The notes under the pieces are model-generated. The model ran no database searches and was not told the DNA's origin. It saw only the letters and a list, made by a program, of their open reading frames with translations. Source: Parapedobacter pyrenivorans (lineage in GTDB: Bacteria > Bacteroidota > Bacteroidia > Sphingobacteriales > Sphingobacteriaceae). Taken from it: a stretch of 64,000 nt of DNA. Shown piece after piece: positions 55,138 to 64,000 of this stretch. Made by a program: the position numbers and the translations under genes. The stretch spans positions 2,034,718 to 2,098,717 of the forward strand of contig NZ_BMER01000001.1 in assembly GCF_014636865.1 (NCBI RefSeq). The letters are read 5' to 3'. Each line of letters starts with the position of its first letter. Positions within the stretch are counted from its first letter, which is position 1.

Positions 55138-56509
55138 TCCGCCAAAAATCCTGTGGTTTGCCTGTGCTGTGGCGGCATTGGGTGGCTTTCTGTTCGGATT
55201 TGACATGGCGGTGGTGTCTGGGATACTGCCTTTAGTTGCAAAGCAGTTTTCGCTTTCAGCTTTCCAACAAGGCTGGTTCGTGTCCTCAGCGCTGGTGGGG
55301 TGTATAGCGGGTGTGGCGGTGTCTGGCGAACTCGGTGATCGCTACGGCCGCCGCCGGGTACTACTCTTGGCCGCTGTTTTGTTCGTGGTGTCAGCATTGG
55401 GATGTGGGTTGCTGCCCACGTTCCCATCCATTATCGTAGCGCGTATATTGGGTGGGGTGGGTGTGGGCATCGCATCCAGCATGGTGCCACTGTACATTTC
55501 CGAAATCGCTCCAGCCAATATTCGAGGAAGGATGGTGACGTATTACCAATTGGCTGTCACATTGGGCATCTTGGTGGCGTACCTCAGCAACGCCTTTTTA
55601 GTACAAACCACGTTTAGCGCGGTGGAGTTATCGGGTCGGGTCGGCGTATGGTTCCGGGAAGAAGTGTGGCGGGGTATGTTTATCGTAGGTGCGTTGCCGG
55701 CGCTGGTGTTTTTGCTCGGATTGCTGGGTATTCCGGAAAGCCCTCGGTGGCTGCTGCAAAAGGGGCAAACAGCGGCAGGTGCGGCATTGCTCGCCCGGTT
55801 TGTGGGCGAAGCGGAGGCAACAGCCGATTTGGAAAGCAGACGCCAACAAGGGCAACGTAAGTCCTCGTACCGCGATTTATTTTCGCCGCGATTACGGAAG
55901 CCGCTCCTCTTGGGGTTGCTTCTACCGTTTTTCTCGCAGTTCTGCGGGATCAATGCGATTATTTATTACGGACCGAGCATATTGAGCGACGCAGGTGTAA
56001 GCCTATCGAATTCGTTGCAAAGCCAGATCATTTTCGGTGCCGCCAATCTCGCGTTCACATTAATCGCGGTATGGAAGGTAGATCAGCTAGGCAGGCGGCC
56101 GCTCTACCTAGTGGGTACGGCCGCGGCGGCACTGAGCCTAACGGCAGTCGGTGCCTGCATGTATACGGAAAACACCCAGGGTTTGCTGTTGCTGCTCTCG
56201 GTCGTCATATTTTTGGCGAGCTTCGCTTTTTCAATTGGCCCCCTCAAGTTTGTGGTCGCAGCCGAGATTTTTCCCGCCCATATCCGCGGTAGAGCGATAG
56301 CGCTCAGCATCATGGTGATGTGGGTGGCCGATACGGTCATCGGGCAGTTGACGCCCGTGTTGCTGGAAAGCATTGGCGCCGGCATTACATTTTGGTTTTT
56401 CGCCTTTTGGTGCGTGCTCGCCTTTGTGGTCGTTTATCGGCTGTTGCCCGAAACCAAAGGCAAGTCGCTGGAAGAGATCGAGGACGGATGGCTGGAACAA
56501 AAGGAATAG
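55121..56509 (+). CDS. Sugar porter family MFS transporter
   Basis: A 462-residue inner-membrane carrier with 12 helices, of the sugar porter type (D-xylose, glucose or galactose:H+ symport). The start is ATG 55121 (MELQRN), overlapping the isomerase stop by 17 bases. Signature motifs are GELGDRYGRRR in loop 2-3, the PESPRWL after helix 6, VDQLGRRPL in loop 8-9 and PETKGKSLEEIE after helix 12. Following the isomerase, it probably imports a monosaccharide freed by the periplasmic or surface hydrolases. The exact sugar is not shown by sequence. Confidence 0.94.
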   Translation: MELQRNPPKILWFACAVAALGGFLFGFDMAVVSGILPLVAKQFSLSAFQQGWFVSSALVGCIAGVAVSGELGDRYGRRRVLLLAAVLFVVSALGCGLLPTFPSIIVARILGGVGVGIASSMVPLYISEIAPANIRGRMVTYYQLAVTLGILVAYLSNAFLVQTTFSAVELSGRVGVWFREEVWRGMFIVGALPALVFLLGLLGIPESPRWLLQKGQTAAGAALLARFVGEAEATADLESRRQQGQRKSSYRDLFSPRLRKPLLLGLLLPFFSQFCGINAIIYYGPSILSDAGVSLSNSLQSQIIFGAANLAFTLIAVWKVDQLGRRPLYLVGTAAAALSLTAVGACMYTENTQGLLLLLSVVIFLASFAFSIGPLKFVVAAEIFPAHIRGRAIALSIMVMWVADTVIGQLTPVLLESIGAGITFWFFAFWCVLAFVVVYRLLPETKGKSLEEIEDGWLEQKE

Positions 56510-56536
56510 CCTATAGGAGATCATCTGTTGATTTTT

Positions 56537-57325
56537 TTAGGATGGTCGGTGCCTCGTTAGATATTCACTCGGTGACATCCCAAATTGTTTCTGGAAATTT
56601 CTCCCGAAATGCGTTTGTGAGCTATACCCAACCCGATCAGAAACCTCGTAGATTTTGTACTGTCCGTCACTAAGCAGCTGGGCAGCTTTTTTCAAGCGCG
56701 CCACGTTGATCAGGTCATTCGGTGTCAAATCGGAGATGGCTTTTATTTTGCGGTACAGTGTGGGGCGACTCATATTCATCTTTTCAGCCAGGTGTTCTAC
56801 GTCAAAACCGACTTCAGCCAGGTGATTTTGGATAACGAGGTTGAGGCTTTCCAAGAAGAGTTCATCGGCCTTCGTGTGGGCCATCGTATTGATATGGGCA
56901 AATGGAGAACTGGCAAAGTATTCCCGGATTTTGTTCCGATTGGATAAAAGGCTATTGATCTGCGCGTGGAGGTGTGCAGGCGAAAACGGTTTTTCGATGT
57001 AGGCGTCAGCGCCCTGTTCCAGCCCCTGGATTTTCGATTGGAGCGTATTCTTTGCTGTAAGCAGGATAATGGGGATATGGCTATTCGTCACGTCCGACTT
57101 GATAAGCCGGCAGAGCTCATAGCCATCGATTTCGGGCATCATGATATCACTCACGATCAACTGCACCGAATTTGTAGCAAGTAACGCCATGGCTTCCCGC
57201 CCATCCGTCGCTTTCAATACAGTGTATTCCTCGCTGAGATCGTCAGCGAGGAAATCAAGGATTTCCGCATGATCGTCGACCACCAAGATCGTAGGTGTTT
57301 CAGTTTTTGATAACGGTTGTTCCAT
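56537..57325 (-). CDS. Response regulator, REC plus AraC-type DNA-binding domain
   Basis: The start at ATG 57325 (MEQPLSK) gives about 262 residues. The REC domain (about 12-128) has the acidic pair DDH, the phospho-acceptor Asp60 (IVSDIMMPEIDG) and the conserved Lys in YIEKPFSP. A linker leads to an AraC-type helix-turn-helix (about 165-260, MNMSRPTLYRKIKAISDLTPNDLINVARLKKAAQLL, VGYSSQTHFGRNFQKQFGMSPSEY). Its start overlaps the kinase stop by 26 bases. The two together equal the hybrid sensor (HTCS) usually fused in one chain, here split. Confidence 0.92.
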   Translation of the reverse strand: MEQPLSKTETPTILVVDDHAEILDFLADDLSEEYTVLKATDGREAMALLATNSVQLIVSDIMMPEIDGYELCRLIKSDVTNSHIPIILLTAKNTLQSKIQGLEQGADAYIEKPFSPAHLHAQINSLLSNRNKIREYFASSPFAHINTMAHTKADELFLESLNLVIQNHLAEVGFDVEHLAEKMNMSRPTLYRKIKAISDLTPNDLINVARLKKAAQLLSDGQYKIYEVSDRVGYSSQTHFGRNFQKQFGMSPSEYLTRHRPS

Positions 57326-60300
57326 GGCTATTGCTATTTTGATGTTGTTCCAGAGGCAGCCGTAGTACGAACACATTCAAGCCGTTTTCGGGGGGAGCCA
57401 ATTGGAGCGATCCGTTGTGTAACAGGGCAAGCGAACGCGACAGGGCCAGCCCTAATCCTATTCCCTGTTGATTTTTGGCAGTTTTGAGCCGCACAAACGT
57501 CTCGAATATCTTCTCGCGCATGGCAGCGGGTATGAGGGCTCCATCGTTCTTAACGGAGACCGTAAATGAAGTGTCTCTAGCCGACCGCTCATGCAGCACA
57601 ATGTGGATGATGCGTTGGGCATATTTCAGGCCATTGGTCAAGAGGTTACTGACAATTTGCGTTACCGCTTCCTTGTCTACGTAGGCGATACACGGCGTGC
57701 TTGGAAGCATAAGTTTGATTCGGATGTTTCGCTGTGCAGCCACCAATTTAAAACCAAGGTAATTTTCACGCAGTAATGCACCGATATCGACCGCTACAAA
57801 ATGGAGTTGATAGCCAGTCACCTCGGTTTTTCGGAAATCAAGCAGCTGATTGGTCAGTTCCAGCAGCCGTTCGGTGTTCCGCTCCATCGTCTGCAGGTGC
57901 CGTTTTACCGTCGGCAGCTCATCCGCACGCTTCATGACCTTTTCCAGTGGCGCTTTGATGAGGGTGAGCGGGGTACGGATTTCATGTGTCACATTCGTGA
58001 AAAAATCGATTTTTGCCCGATACAGCTCTTCCTCCTTATGGTGCCGTAGCATTTCCAATTTCCGTTTGTTCCGCTCCCGGATTCGCCTGTGATAACTCTT
58101 GACGATATACCAAGCCGTGGCTGCAAGAACCAAAGCGTATAGCACGTAAGCCGGCAGGCTCGCCCAGAAGGGGGGAAGAATGGTAATACGCAATTGTGTT
58201 TCTTTTCCCCTGAAGCCACTACCGCTGTCCGCTACGTTGACCCTGAACAAGTATTCGCCGGGCGGCAGTTCCGTAAAATAAGCCTTCCGGTTTGTACGAA
58301 TGTGTGTCCAAGCCTTATCCAGCCCTTCCATCTTGTAGGTGTATTCGGTCATGTCGGGCGAAATAAAGCTTAGTGCCGCGAAGTCGATACTGAATGACGA
58401 TTGATTGTACGCCAGTTCAACCTCATCGGTAAACGTAATCGATTGCGTGAGTGGCGATCCATTCTTATTGATTGCAAGTTCGTGATTATATACCTGCAAG
58501 CCCGTAATGTATACCGGCGGTTGGAAGGTGTTTTCTTGATAGTGTGCCGGATTGAATCTCACCAAACCCTTCACACTGCCGAAATACAACGTTCCGTCGG
58601 ATGCTCGGAAGGCCGAATTGTAGTTGAACTGATCGCTCAACAATCCGTTTGCTTTGGTAAACACCTTGATCGCCCCCGTAGTGGCTTCAAATCGCACCAA
58701 TCCTTTCGATGTCGTTATCCAAAGCATGCCATCCGTATCCTCGAGCATCGCTAGAACCAAGTTACTCGGCAACCCTTGGGCTGTACCATATCGGCGAAAG
58801 TTTCCAGCAATAGGGTTGAATTTCCCAAGTCCGCCTTCGGTCGCTACCCAAAGGCTGCCTTTGCTGTCTTCGAATATCCGGTTCACGCGATTACTGGCCA
58901 GGCTATTCGGCCCATTGGCATGATGGATGAATGCGCCCCGCTGACCCGACGATGCATTGAAATAATATAGCCCATCACGCCATGTGCCAGCCCATATTGT
59001 CCCTTTGCTATCCTCAAATAAAGTGGTGTAAAAAATATGGGTTGGGAATTCGGGTACAAGCTGGAAACGTTTGCTTGCCGAAAGGTATTCATATAATCCG
59101 CGCCCGGTTGCCAGCAGTATCCGTCCGCCCTTCGTCCGATAGATATTGAAGATGAAATTGTTCTGCAGGGTACCGTCCTTGCTTTCCGCATCGTAATGGC
59201 GGATAACTTTTCCCGTACGGACGTCCAGTAAGTCTAGCCCATGTTCGAAAGTCCCCACCCATAGCGTATCACCGGTAACCAGCAGCCCATGTATATTAGA
59301 ATAGGCGAGGCCTTGTGGGTTGCCTGTAGATCGATAGTTTGTGATACGTCCGGTGGCAGTTTCCAATTTGTTTAACCCCTCATCTTCCGTACCGATCCAA
59401 AGATTACCATAGTCATCAGCGCAGATTTCCCGCACTGCATTGCCCGATATGGTCGTTTCGTCATCCAATGGAAAGAATTTCTCAAAAAAGGTATTCGTTC
59501 GTGCGTAGTGATTGATTCCCCCGAAATAAGTGCCGGCCCAGATGCTGTTTTCTTTGTCTTTGCAGAGCGTGTACACTGCATTGTCCGATAGCGCCCAGGG
59601 GTTGCCCCGTTCTTTTCTGAGGTTGGCGAATTTCCCCGTAGAATGATCGTAAATGAAAATCCCCGATTCCGTTGCTAGCCAATATTCGTCTGCCTTGTTT
59701 TCGATGATATCCCGGATGAATAGATCCGTCCCGTTTTTATCCCGGCTCAATACATCCTGATAAGTACCCTTGGCGGTGTCGAAGATTTTCACACCTTGCT
59801 TGGAAGTTCCGACAAGCAGGTAGCCCTTATTCGTACAAAACACCCGCTCAATCCATTGGGATATCACCTTAGGTGACCGCTCAAAAAGAAAAAAATGATT
59901 TTGAAGGCCCTTGGTGGGATGGTATTGCAGCAATTGTCCGTCTACAGTGCCTACCCAGGCATCACCGGTTTCAGCCAAACCGAATGAACTCACCGCATAG
60001 CTCGAAGGATCCGTCACGGGCCTCAAGCTATCGGTAGCAACGGTGTATCGGAATAAGGTGAGGTTATCGATAAACCAGATGTTGCCTTGATGGTCGCCTT
60101 GTATATCCAGTGTTTCATTGGTAATGGACGGATGGAATAGCGAAAAGGTTTCGGATTTTGGATCAAACAGGTAAATTCCCTGATCGGTTCCAACCCATAT
60201 CTGACCCATTTCATCCACAAATAAAGCCCTGACAAAATTACTTCCCAATCCGTTGGGATTGTCGGGGTCGCTCTGGAAGACCTTGAAGGAATACCCGTCA

Positions 60301-60485
60301 AAGCGATTGAGGCCATCTTTGGTGCCAAACCACATGAATCCCATTGCATCCTGTGCACTGCATAGCACGGCGTTATTTGATAGCCCGTTCTCCACTTGAT
60401 AGTGCGTGAAATAGAAGGGCTGCCCGTAGGCGTTGCCAACGGATACCCAAACAACTAGGAGATATGTAAACCAGCGCACGCTCAT
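57300..60485 (-). CDS. Propeller-type sensor histidine kinase (split hybrid two-component system)
   Basis: About 1,061 residues from the ATG at 60485 (MSVRWF). It has a signal peptide, two seven-bladed propellers of Reg_prop repeats (about 25-680, with repeated WIGTxxGL-type motifs), a Y_Y_Y domain (about 690-765, YTYKMEGLDKAWTHI), one membrane helix, and a HisKA with phospho-histidine in FFTNVTHEIRTPLTLIK (about 834), then a HATPase (NDG ... GIGLGLALSRSL). HTCS proteins sense a glycan fragment at the periplasmic propeller and switch on a PUL. The REC-AraC half is a separate frame just downstream. Confidence 0.92.
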   Translation of the reverse strand: MSVRWFTYLLVVWVSVGNAYGQPFYFTHYQVENGLSNNAVLCSAQDAMGFMWFGTKDGLNRFDGYSFKVFQSDPDNPNGLGSNFVRALFVDEMGQIWVGTDQGIYLFDPKSETFSLFHPSITNETLDIQGDHQGNIWFIDNLTLFRYTVATDSLRPVTDPSSYAVSSFGLAETGDAWVGTVDGQLLQYHPTKGLQNHFFLFERSPKVISQWIERVFCTNKGYLLVGTSKQGVKIFDTAKGTYQDVLSRDKNGTDLFIRDIIENKADEYWLATESGIFIYDHSTGKFANLRKERGNPWALSDNAVYTLCKDKENSIWAGTYFGGINHYARTNTFFEKFFPLDDETTISGNAVREICADDYGNLWIGTEDEGLNKLETATGRITNYRSTGNPQGLAYSNIHGLLVTGDTLWVGTFEHGLDLLDVRTGKVIRHYDAESKDGTLQNNFIFNIYRTKGGRILLATGRGLYEYLSASKRFQLVPEFPTHIFYTTLFEDSKGTIWAGTWRDGLYYFNASSGQRGAFIHHANGPNSLASNRVNRIFEDSKGSLWVATEGGLGKFNPIAGNFRRYGTAQGLPSNLVLAMLEDTDGMLWITTSKGLVRFEATTGAIKVFTKANGLLSDQFNYNSAFRASDGTLYFGSVKGLVRFNPAHYQENTFQPPVYITGLQVYNHELAINKNGSPLTQSITFTDEVELAYNQSSFSIDFAALSFISPDMTEYTYKMEGLDKAWTHIRTNRKAYFTELPPGEYLFRVNVADSGSGFRGKETQLRITILPPFWASLPAYVLYALVLAATAWYIVKSYHRRIRERNKRKLEMLRHHKEEELYRAKIDFFTNVTHEIRTPLTLIKAPLEKVMKRADELPTVKRHLQTMERNTERLLELTNQLLDFRKTEVTGYQLHFVAVDIGALLRENYLGFKLVAAQRNIRIKLMLPSTPCIAYVDKEAVTQIVSNLLTNGLKYAQRIIHIVLHERSARDTSFTVSVKNDGALIPAAMREKIFETFVRLKTAKNQQGIGLGLALSRSLALLHNGSLQLAPPENGLNVFVLRLPLEQHQNSNSHGTTVIKN

Positions 60486-60516
60486 GACTAATACGGCCAA
60501 TACGGTTTTTAGTAGC

Positions 60517-60524
60517 CAAAGATA
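60517..60524 (-). promoter_or_regulatory. Candidate -7 box of the sensor kinase gene
   Basis: On the minus strand TATCTTTG matches TAnnTTTG, 32 bases before the kinase ATG. No matching -33 TTG at the standard distance. Confidence 0.35.
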
Positions 60525-60724
60525 GCGGTAAATCGGCAACGCGGCAGTATTTGTTTTTCTTTTAGTAGACCAGCTATGTCCGCATAAGATGACTTTACCC
60601 CTTAATTGAGACAAATTAGAGAAAGATTGAAACAAATTGTTGCCCGATGCGGCAGCCATTATTCCGTCTTTTGTGATGAGGAAGGCAAAGCGCCATTTAT
60701 AACCAAATAAGGATACCAATTACT

Positions 60725-61873
60725 ATGCGAATTTTCAGTGCATTTTCGACTTTTTTTGTAGTAGCTACGCTTTTATTAACCGGTTGCGATAGCAATCGTG
60801 GACACGAACACGTTGCCGGTGATTCAAGTCGCGGCATCTGGACGGCCGAAGAGGCCAATGCCTGGCAAGCTAAGCAGGGATGGCTTGTCGGTCCTAATTA
60901 TACGCCGGCATCGGCAATCAATCAACTCGAGATGTGGCAGGAAGATACCTTTGACCCGGCAACGATCGATAAAGAGTTGGGTTGGGCGGCAGACCTCGGC
61001 ATGAATACTGCCCGTGTTTACCTACATGACTTGCCTTATGAGCAGGATTCTGCGGGGTTCATTGCTCGGATCGACCAGTTCCTGCAAATAGCCGACAAGC
61101 ACGGCATCCGGCCCTTGCTGGTTTTTTTCGATTCTTGCTGGGATCCGTTTCCGGTGGCGGGTAAACAACGCGCACCCAAACCGCATGTCCACAATTCCGG
61201 ATGGGTACAAAGCCCCGGTCAGCATGTGCTGAAAGACAGCACACAGTACCCACGTCTGGAACGCTATGTCAAGGGTGTCGTAACGCATTTTGCCAAGGAC
61301 GACCGGATTTTGGGTTGGGACGTGTGGAACGAGCCGGATAATATGACGGGTCCATCCTACGAGGCGGTAGAAATCAAGGACAAAGTAGCCTATGTATTAC
61401 CGTTACTGGAGCAGGCCTTCGATTGGGCGCGTTCAGCTAACCCATCACAGCCATTGACTTCGGGCATTTGGGCCGGCGATTGGTCTACACATGAGGGGTT
61501 GAAACCCATCGAAAAGCTACAGATCGAGCAATCCGATATCGTCAGTTTCCACAACTACGATACGCCCGAAGATTTCGAAAAGCGAATAGAACAACTCCAA
61601 CGCTATGGCAAACCGCTGTGGTGCACCGAGTACATGGCGCGCCCCAATGGCAGCACATTTGAAGGTTTTCTGCCGATTGCCAAGAAATACAACATAGCCA
61701 TGTTCAATTGGGGATTCGTGGATGGCAAGACACAGACGATCTATCCGTGGGATAGCTGGACGAAGACCTATACCGCTGAGCCACCGCTGTGGTTTCATGA
61801 TATCTTTAGGGGCGACGGAACGCCGTATAAGCAAGAAGAAGTGGATGTAATCAAACGGCTTTTGGTTAACTGA
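60725..61873 (+). CDS. GH5-like (cellulase family) glycoside hydrolase lipoprotein
   Basis: A 382-residue lipoprotein with lipobox LLLTGCDSN (Cys about 21). The rest is a clan-A TIM barrel with the acid/base Glu in GWDVWNEPDNM (about 200) and the nucleophile Glu in LWCTEYMARP (about 302); FHNY and NWGFVDGK are further active-site landmarks. Such proteins are often annotated as GH5 or 1,4-beta-xylanase-like, but the substrate is uncertain. It lies upstream of and on the same strand as the third susC, 42 bases apart, so they may share a transcript. Confidence 0.87.
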   Translation: MRIFSAFSTFFVVATLLLTGCDSNRGHEHVAGDSSRGIWTAEEANAWQAKQGWLVGPNYTPASAINQLEMWQEDTFDPATIDKELGWAADLGMNTARVYLHDLPYEQDSAGFIARIDQFLQIADKHGIRPLLVFFDSCWDPFPVAGKQRAPKPHVHNSGWVQSPGQHVLKDSTQYPRLERYVKGVVTHFAKDDRILGWDVWNEPDNMTGPSYEAVEIKDKVAYVLPLLEQAFDWARSANPSQPLTSGIWAGDWSTHEGLKPIEKLQIEQSDIVSFHNYDTPEDFEKRIEQLQRYGKPLWCTEYMARPNGSTFEGFLPIAKKYNIAMFNWGFVDGKTQTIYPWDSWTKTYTAEPPLWFHDIFRGDGTPYKQEEVDVIKRLLVN

Positions 61874-61915
61874 TAGCCATAAGCCACATATTTAAGTAAA
61901 TTGAAAGCTGTGATT

Positions 61916-64000
61916 ATGAATACAAAACTAACAAACATGTGTCGCGTACTAGCGCGATTCAAATCGATGGCGCTTTTGATTGCCTGTTGCGGTACATTGA
62001 CGGGCGCATACGCGGTTGATTCAAATCTTCCGGAGGTACCTAGTGGGAACAAGGTTGTCGAATTGCGGCAGTCAAGTGTGGCCGGGCGTGTGATTGACGC
62101 GAGTGGTAATCCGCTGGCAGACGTCACGGTCAAGGTGAAAGACGGAGACGCCACGACGTCGACGGCAGCCGATGGCAATTTTTCCATCCAGATACCAGCC
62201 AACAATGCGCTGCTGATTTTCTCGTTGGTGGGCTTTGAATCGCAGGAAGTTGCGGTGACGGCGGGTCAGCAGGTGAATATCACCTTACAGGAAGGGCTGG
62301 AAGAACTGCAGGAGGTTGTTGTTATCGGCTATGGCACTGTCAAGAAGAAAGACTTGACAGGAGCGGTATCTGTGATCGATACCCGGGAGATGGCCAAGGT
62401 TGGAGCCAGTACAATTAGCCAGTCCATTCAAGGGCTCGCTACCGGTGTGAATGTGCGGAATACCGGTAATGCGGGGAGTGATGCAACGATTGAAATAAGG
62501 GGGATTGGAACACTCAGTAATAACGATCCGCTGTGGGTCATTGATGGTATGATCACATCTGGTGGCGCCGATTTCAACCCCAACGATGTAGAGTCCATCC
62601 AGATTCTGAAGGATGCTTCGGCAGCAGCTATCTACGGTTCGCGAGCAGCGAACGGCGTAATTATCGTAACCACCAAGAAAGGGAAGGAAGGCCCGGCTGT
62701 AGTTGACTTTTCCGTGCGCGAATCGTTTGATTGGTCGCCTCAGTATGACCTAATGAATGCCGAGGAATTCAAAAAATATAACGATATGGCCTATCGCGAG
62801 GGGATCAAGGACGGCACCTGGAGCGGGACGCTGCAGGATCACCGAGACTTTGATACCGACTGGCAAAAGGAAACCATGAAGACAGCACTTGTGCAGGACT
62901 ACAATGTTTCCTTATCGGGCGGCGGACAAGCGGGTAACTACTTCGTTTCGGGTGGATATTACAACAATGAGGGGATAATGTACGGCAATTCGTTCGACCG
63001 GTATACGTTCCGCGTAAATACGGCAGGTACCAAAGGAAGATTCTCATTCGGACAGACGTTTAATTTTGCACAGACGGATCGCGATCCGTTGCAGACAAGC
63101 TCCTATATAGACATTGTCCGGATGGTACCGACCATCCCGGTCTACGATCCAGACAACCTGGGTGGCTTCGGCTATGGCAGTGAAGCCAATGCGCGGACGT
63201 TTGGTACCAATCCAATCGCCCGGGAAGAGCTGGAAGATACCAACACCAAGATTTACCGGCTTCGGGGTACGTTTTGGGGAGAGGCGCGGATTACCGACTA
63301 CCTCAAATACAAGCTTAATGCCGGTATAGACTATACGTTCGATGAATACCGGTATTTCCGGAAGGAAGGCAACTGGACGATGAACCAGGAATATCGCGAT
63401 CCTACCGGTCAGAAAAACCGGATAAAACGAACTACAGAACTTATTGAGCACACGCTCGATTTCAATAAAGCTTTTGGCCGGCATCGGGTAGATGCTGTAG
63501 TGGGGATGACCTATCAGCATTATTATTTTGAAGATGTCGGTGCACAGCGGCTGAAGTTTCCTTTTCTAGGAGGTGATTATATCACTGTGCTTAACGCAGG
63601 GCAGACCAACCAAACCAACTGGAATAGCATAGGGGAGTCTGTTTTGCTTTCTTACTTGGGGCGGGCAAACTACAATTTCGATGATCGTTACTATGCGACG
63701 TTTACGTTCAGAAGGGACGGCTCTTCAAAGCTAAGCCCCGCAAACCGGTGGGATGATTTCTATTCGGTATCCGGTGCTTGGCGGATCAGCGGCGAACAAT
63801 TTTTCAACGTGCCGTGGATCAACGACCTAAAGTTACGAGCCAACTACGGCCAATTGGGAAATGCTGCCATCGATGGCGATTGGAATTACTTGGGTACCAT
63901 CAACCCCAATATCATCACCATTTTCGGCGATAACCAGCGGATCGTAAACGGTGCCACGCAGGTGAAGATTGTCAACGACAACCTGCGTTGGGAAAAGAGT
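61916..64000 (+). CDS. SusC/RagA-type TonB-linked outer-membrane protein, N-terminal part (cut by window edge)
   Basis: The frame from ATG 61916 (MNTKLTNM) stays open to the window end, giving about 695 residues of a SusC protein. Visible parts are a signal peptide (ALLIACCGTLTGAYA), a long spacer, a carboxypeptidase-regulatory-like domain (VAGRVIDASGNPLADVTVKV), the TonB box region (LQEVVVIGYGTVKKKDLTGA), a plug (IEIRGIGTLSNNDPLWVIDG, LKDASAAAIYGSRAANGVII) and the first barrel strands. The rest and its SusD partner are expected beyond position 64000. It is the third SusC of the region. Confidence 0.95.
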   Translation, partial: MNTKLTNMCRVLARFKSMALLIACCGTLTGAYAVDSNLPEVPSGNKVVELRQSSVAGRVIDASGNPLADVTVKVKDGDATTSTAADGNFSIQIPANNALLIFSLVGFESQEVAVTAGQQVNITLQEGLEELQEVVVIGYGTVKKKDLTGAVSVIDTREMAKVGASTISQSIQGLATGVNVRNTGNAGSDATIEIRGIGTLSNNDPLWVIDGMITSGGADFNPNDVESIQILKDASAAAIYGSRAANGVIIVTTKKGKEGPAVVDFSVRESFDWSPQYDLMNAEEFKKYNDMAYREGIKDGTWSGTLQDHRDFDTDWQKETMKTALVQDYNVSLSGGGQAGNYFVSGGYYNNEGIMYGNSFDRYTFRVNTAGTKGRFSFGQTFNFAQTDRDPLQTSSYIDIVRMVPTIPVYDPDNLGGFGYGSEANARTFGTNPIAREELEDTNTKIYRLRGTFWGEARITDYLKYKLNAGIDYTFDEYRYFRKEGNWTMNQEYRDPTGQKNRIKRTTELIEHTLDFNKAFGRHRVDAVVGMTYQHYYFEDVGAQRLKFPFLGGDYITVLNAGQTNQTNWNSIGESVLLSYLGRANYNFDDRYYATFTFRRDGSSKLSPANRWDDFYSVSGAWRISGEQFFNVPWINDLKLRANYGQLGNAAIDGDWNYLGTINPNIITIFGDNQRIVNGATQVKIVNDNLRWEKS

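Overview
The window looks like the chromosome of a Bacteroidota bacterium, most likely Sphingobacteriaceae (Parapedobacter/Olivibacter/Sphingobacterium-like). The evidence is three SusC genes and two SusD genes, promoters with the Bacteroidota form TTTG-N19-TAnnTTTG, DUF5000-type surface lipoproteins, a propeller-type histidine kinase, and a type-B succinate dehydrogenase (A, B and a single cytochrome b subunit). No rRNA, tRNA, insertion sequence, prophage or CRISPR array was seen. The lineage is inferred from gene content, not measured.

Positions 1-22,500 are mainly housekeeping and cell-envelope genes. In order: the C-terminal part of an FAD-dependent oxidoreductase cut by the window edge, an Lrp/AsnC regulator, a possible small RNA (about 1803-1920), an unrecognised protein with protein-kinase-like motifs, ruvC, and a tonB-like gene broken by one extra base. 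These are followed by a flippase-like protein, a glycosyltransferase, a PlsC-like acyltransferase, several lipoproteins, an SDR, a second flippase-like protein and a DUF2911 protein. Next come rfbA and gmd (nucleotide-sugar synthesis), a coiled-coil membrane protein, a very large NtrY-like histidine kinase, and the sdhCAB operon.

Positions 22,500-33,200 carry an outer-membrane barrel gene and a striking 165-bp array of fifteen 11-bp repeats just upstream of a CsbD-like stress gene. After these come csaA, a TadA-like deaminase and superoxide dismutase. The CsbD-like and sod promoters share a nearly identical 19-base element. Then follow a quinone oxidoreductase, a DinB protein, a GH140-like hydrolase, pruA, a beta-carbonic anhydrase paired with a SulP transporter, and a small hypothetical protein.

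Positions 33,300-64,000 form a large glycan-use region, probably two or three adjacent loci. It holds a GH2 enzyme, a GntR regulator, susC/susD with two DUF5000-type surface lipoproteins, a second susC/susD, a GH92 alpha-mannosidase, a six-hairpin glycosidase-like lipoprotein, a mannose-6-phosphate isomerase with an extra N-terminal domain, and a sugar porter. A hybrid two-component sensor split into kinase and regulator genes follows, then a GH5-like lipoprotein and a third susC cut by the window edge. GH92, the isomerase and the porter together suggest that mannose is released and fed to glycolysis as fructose-6-phosphate. Both complete susC promoters have the same -33/-7 layout and GT-N4-AC palindromes that are good candidate sites for the nearby GntR regulator.
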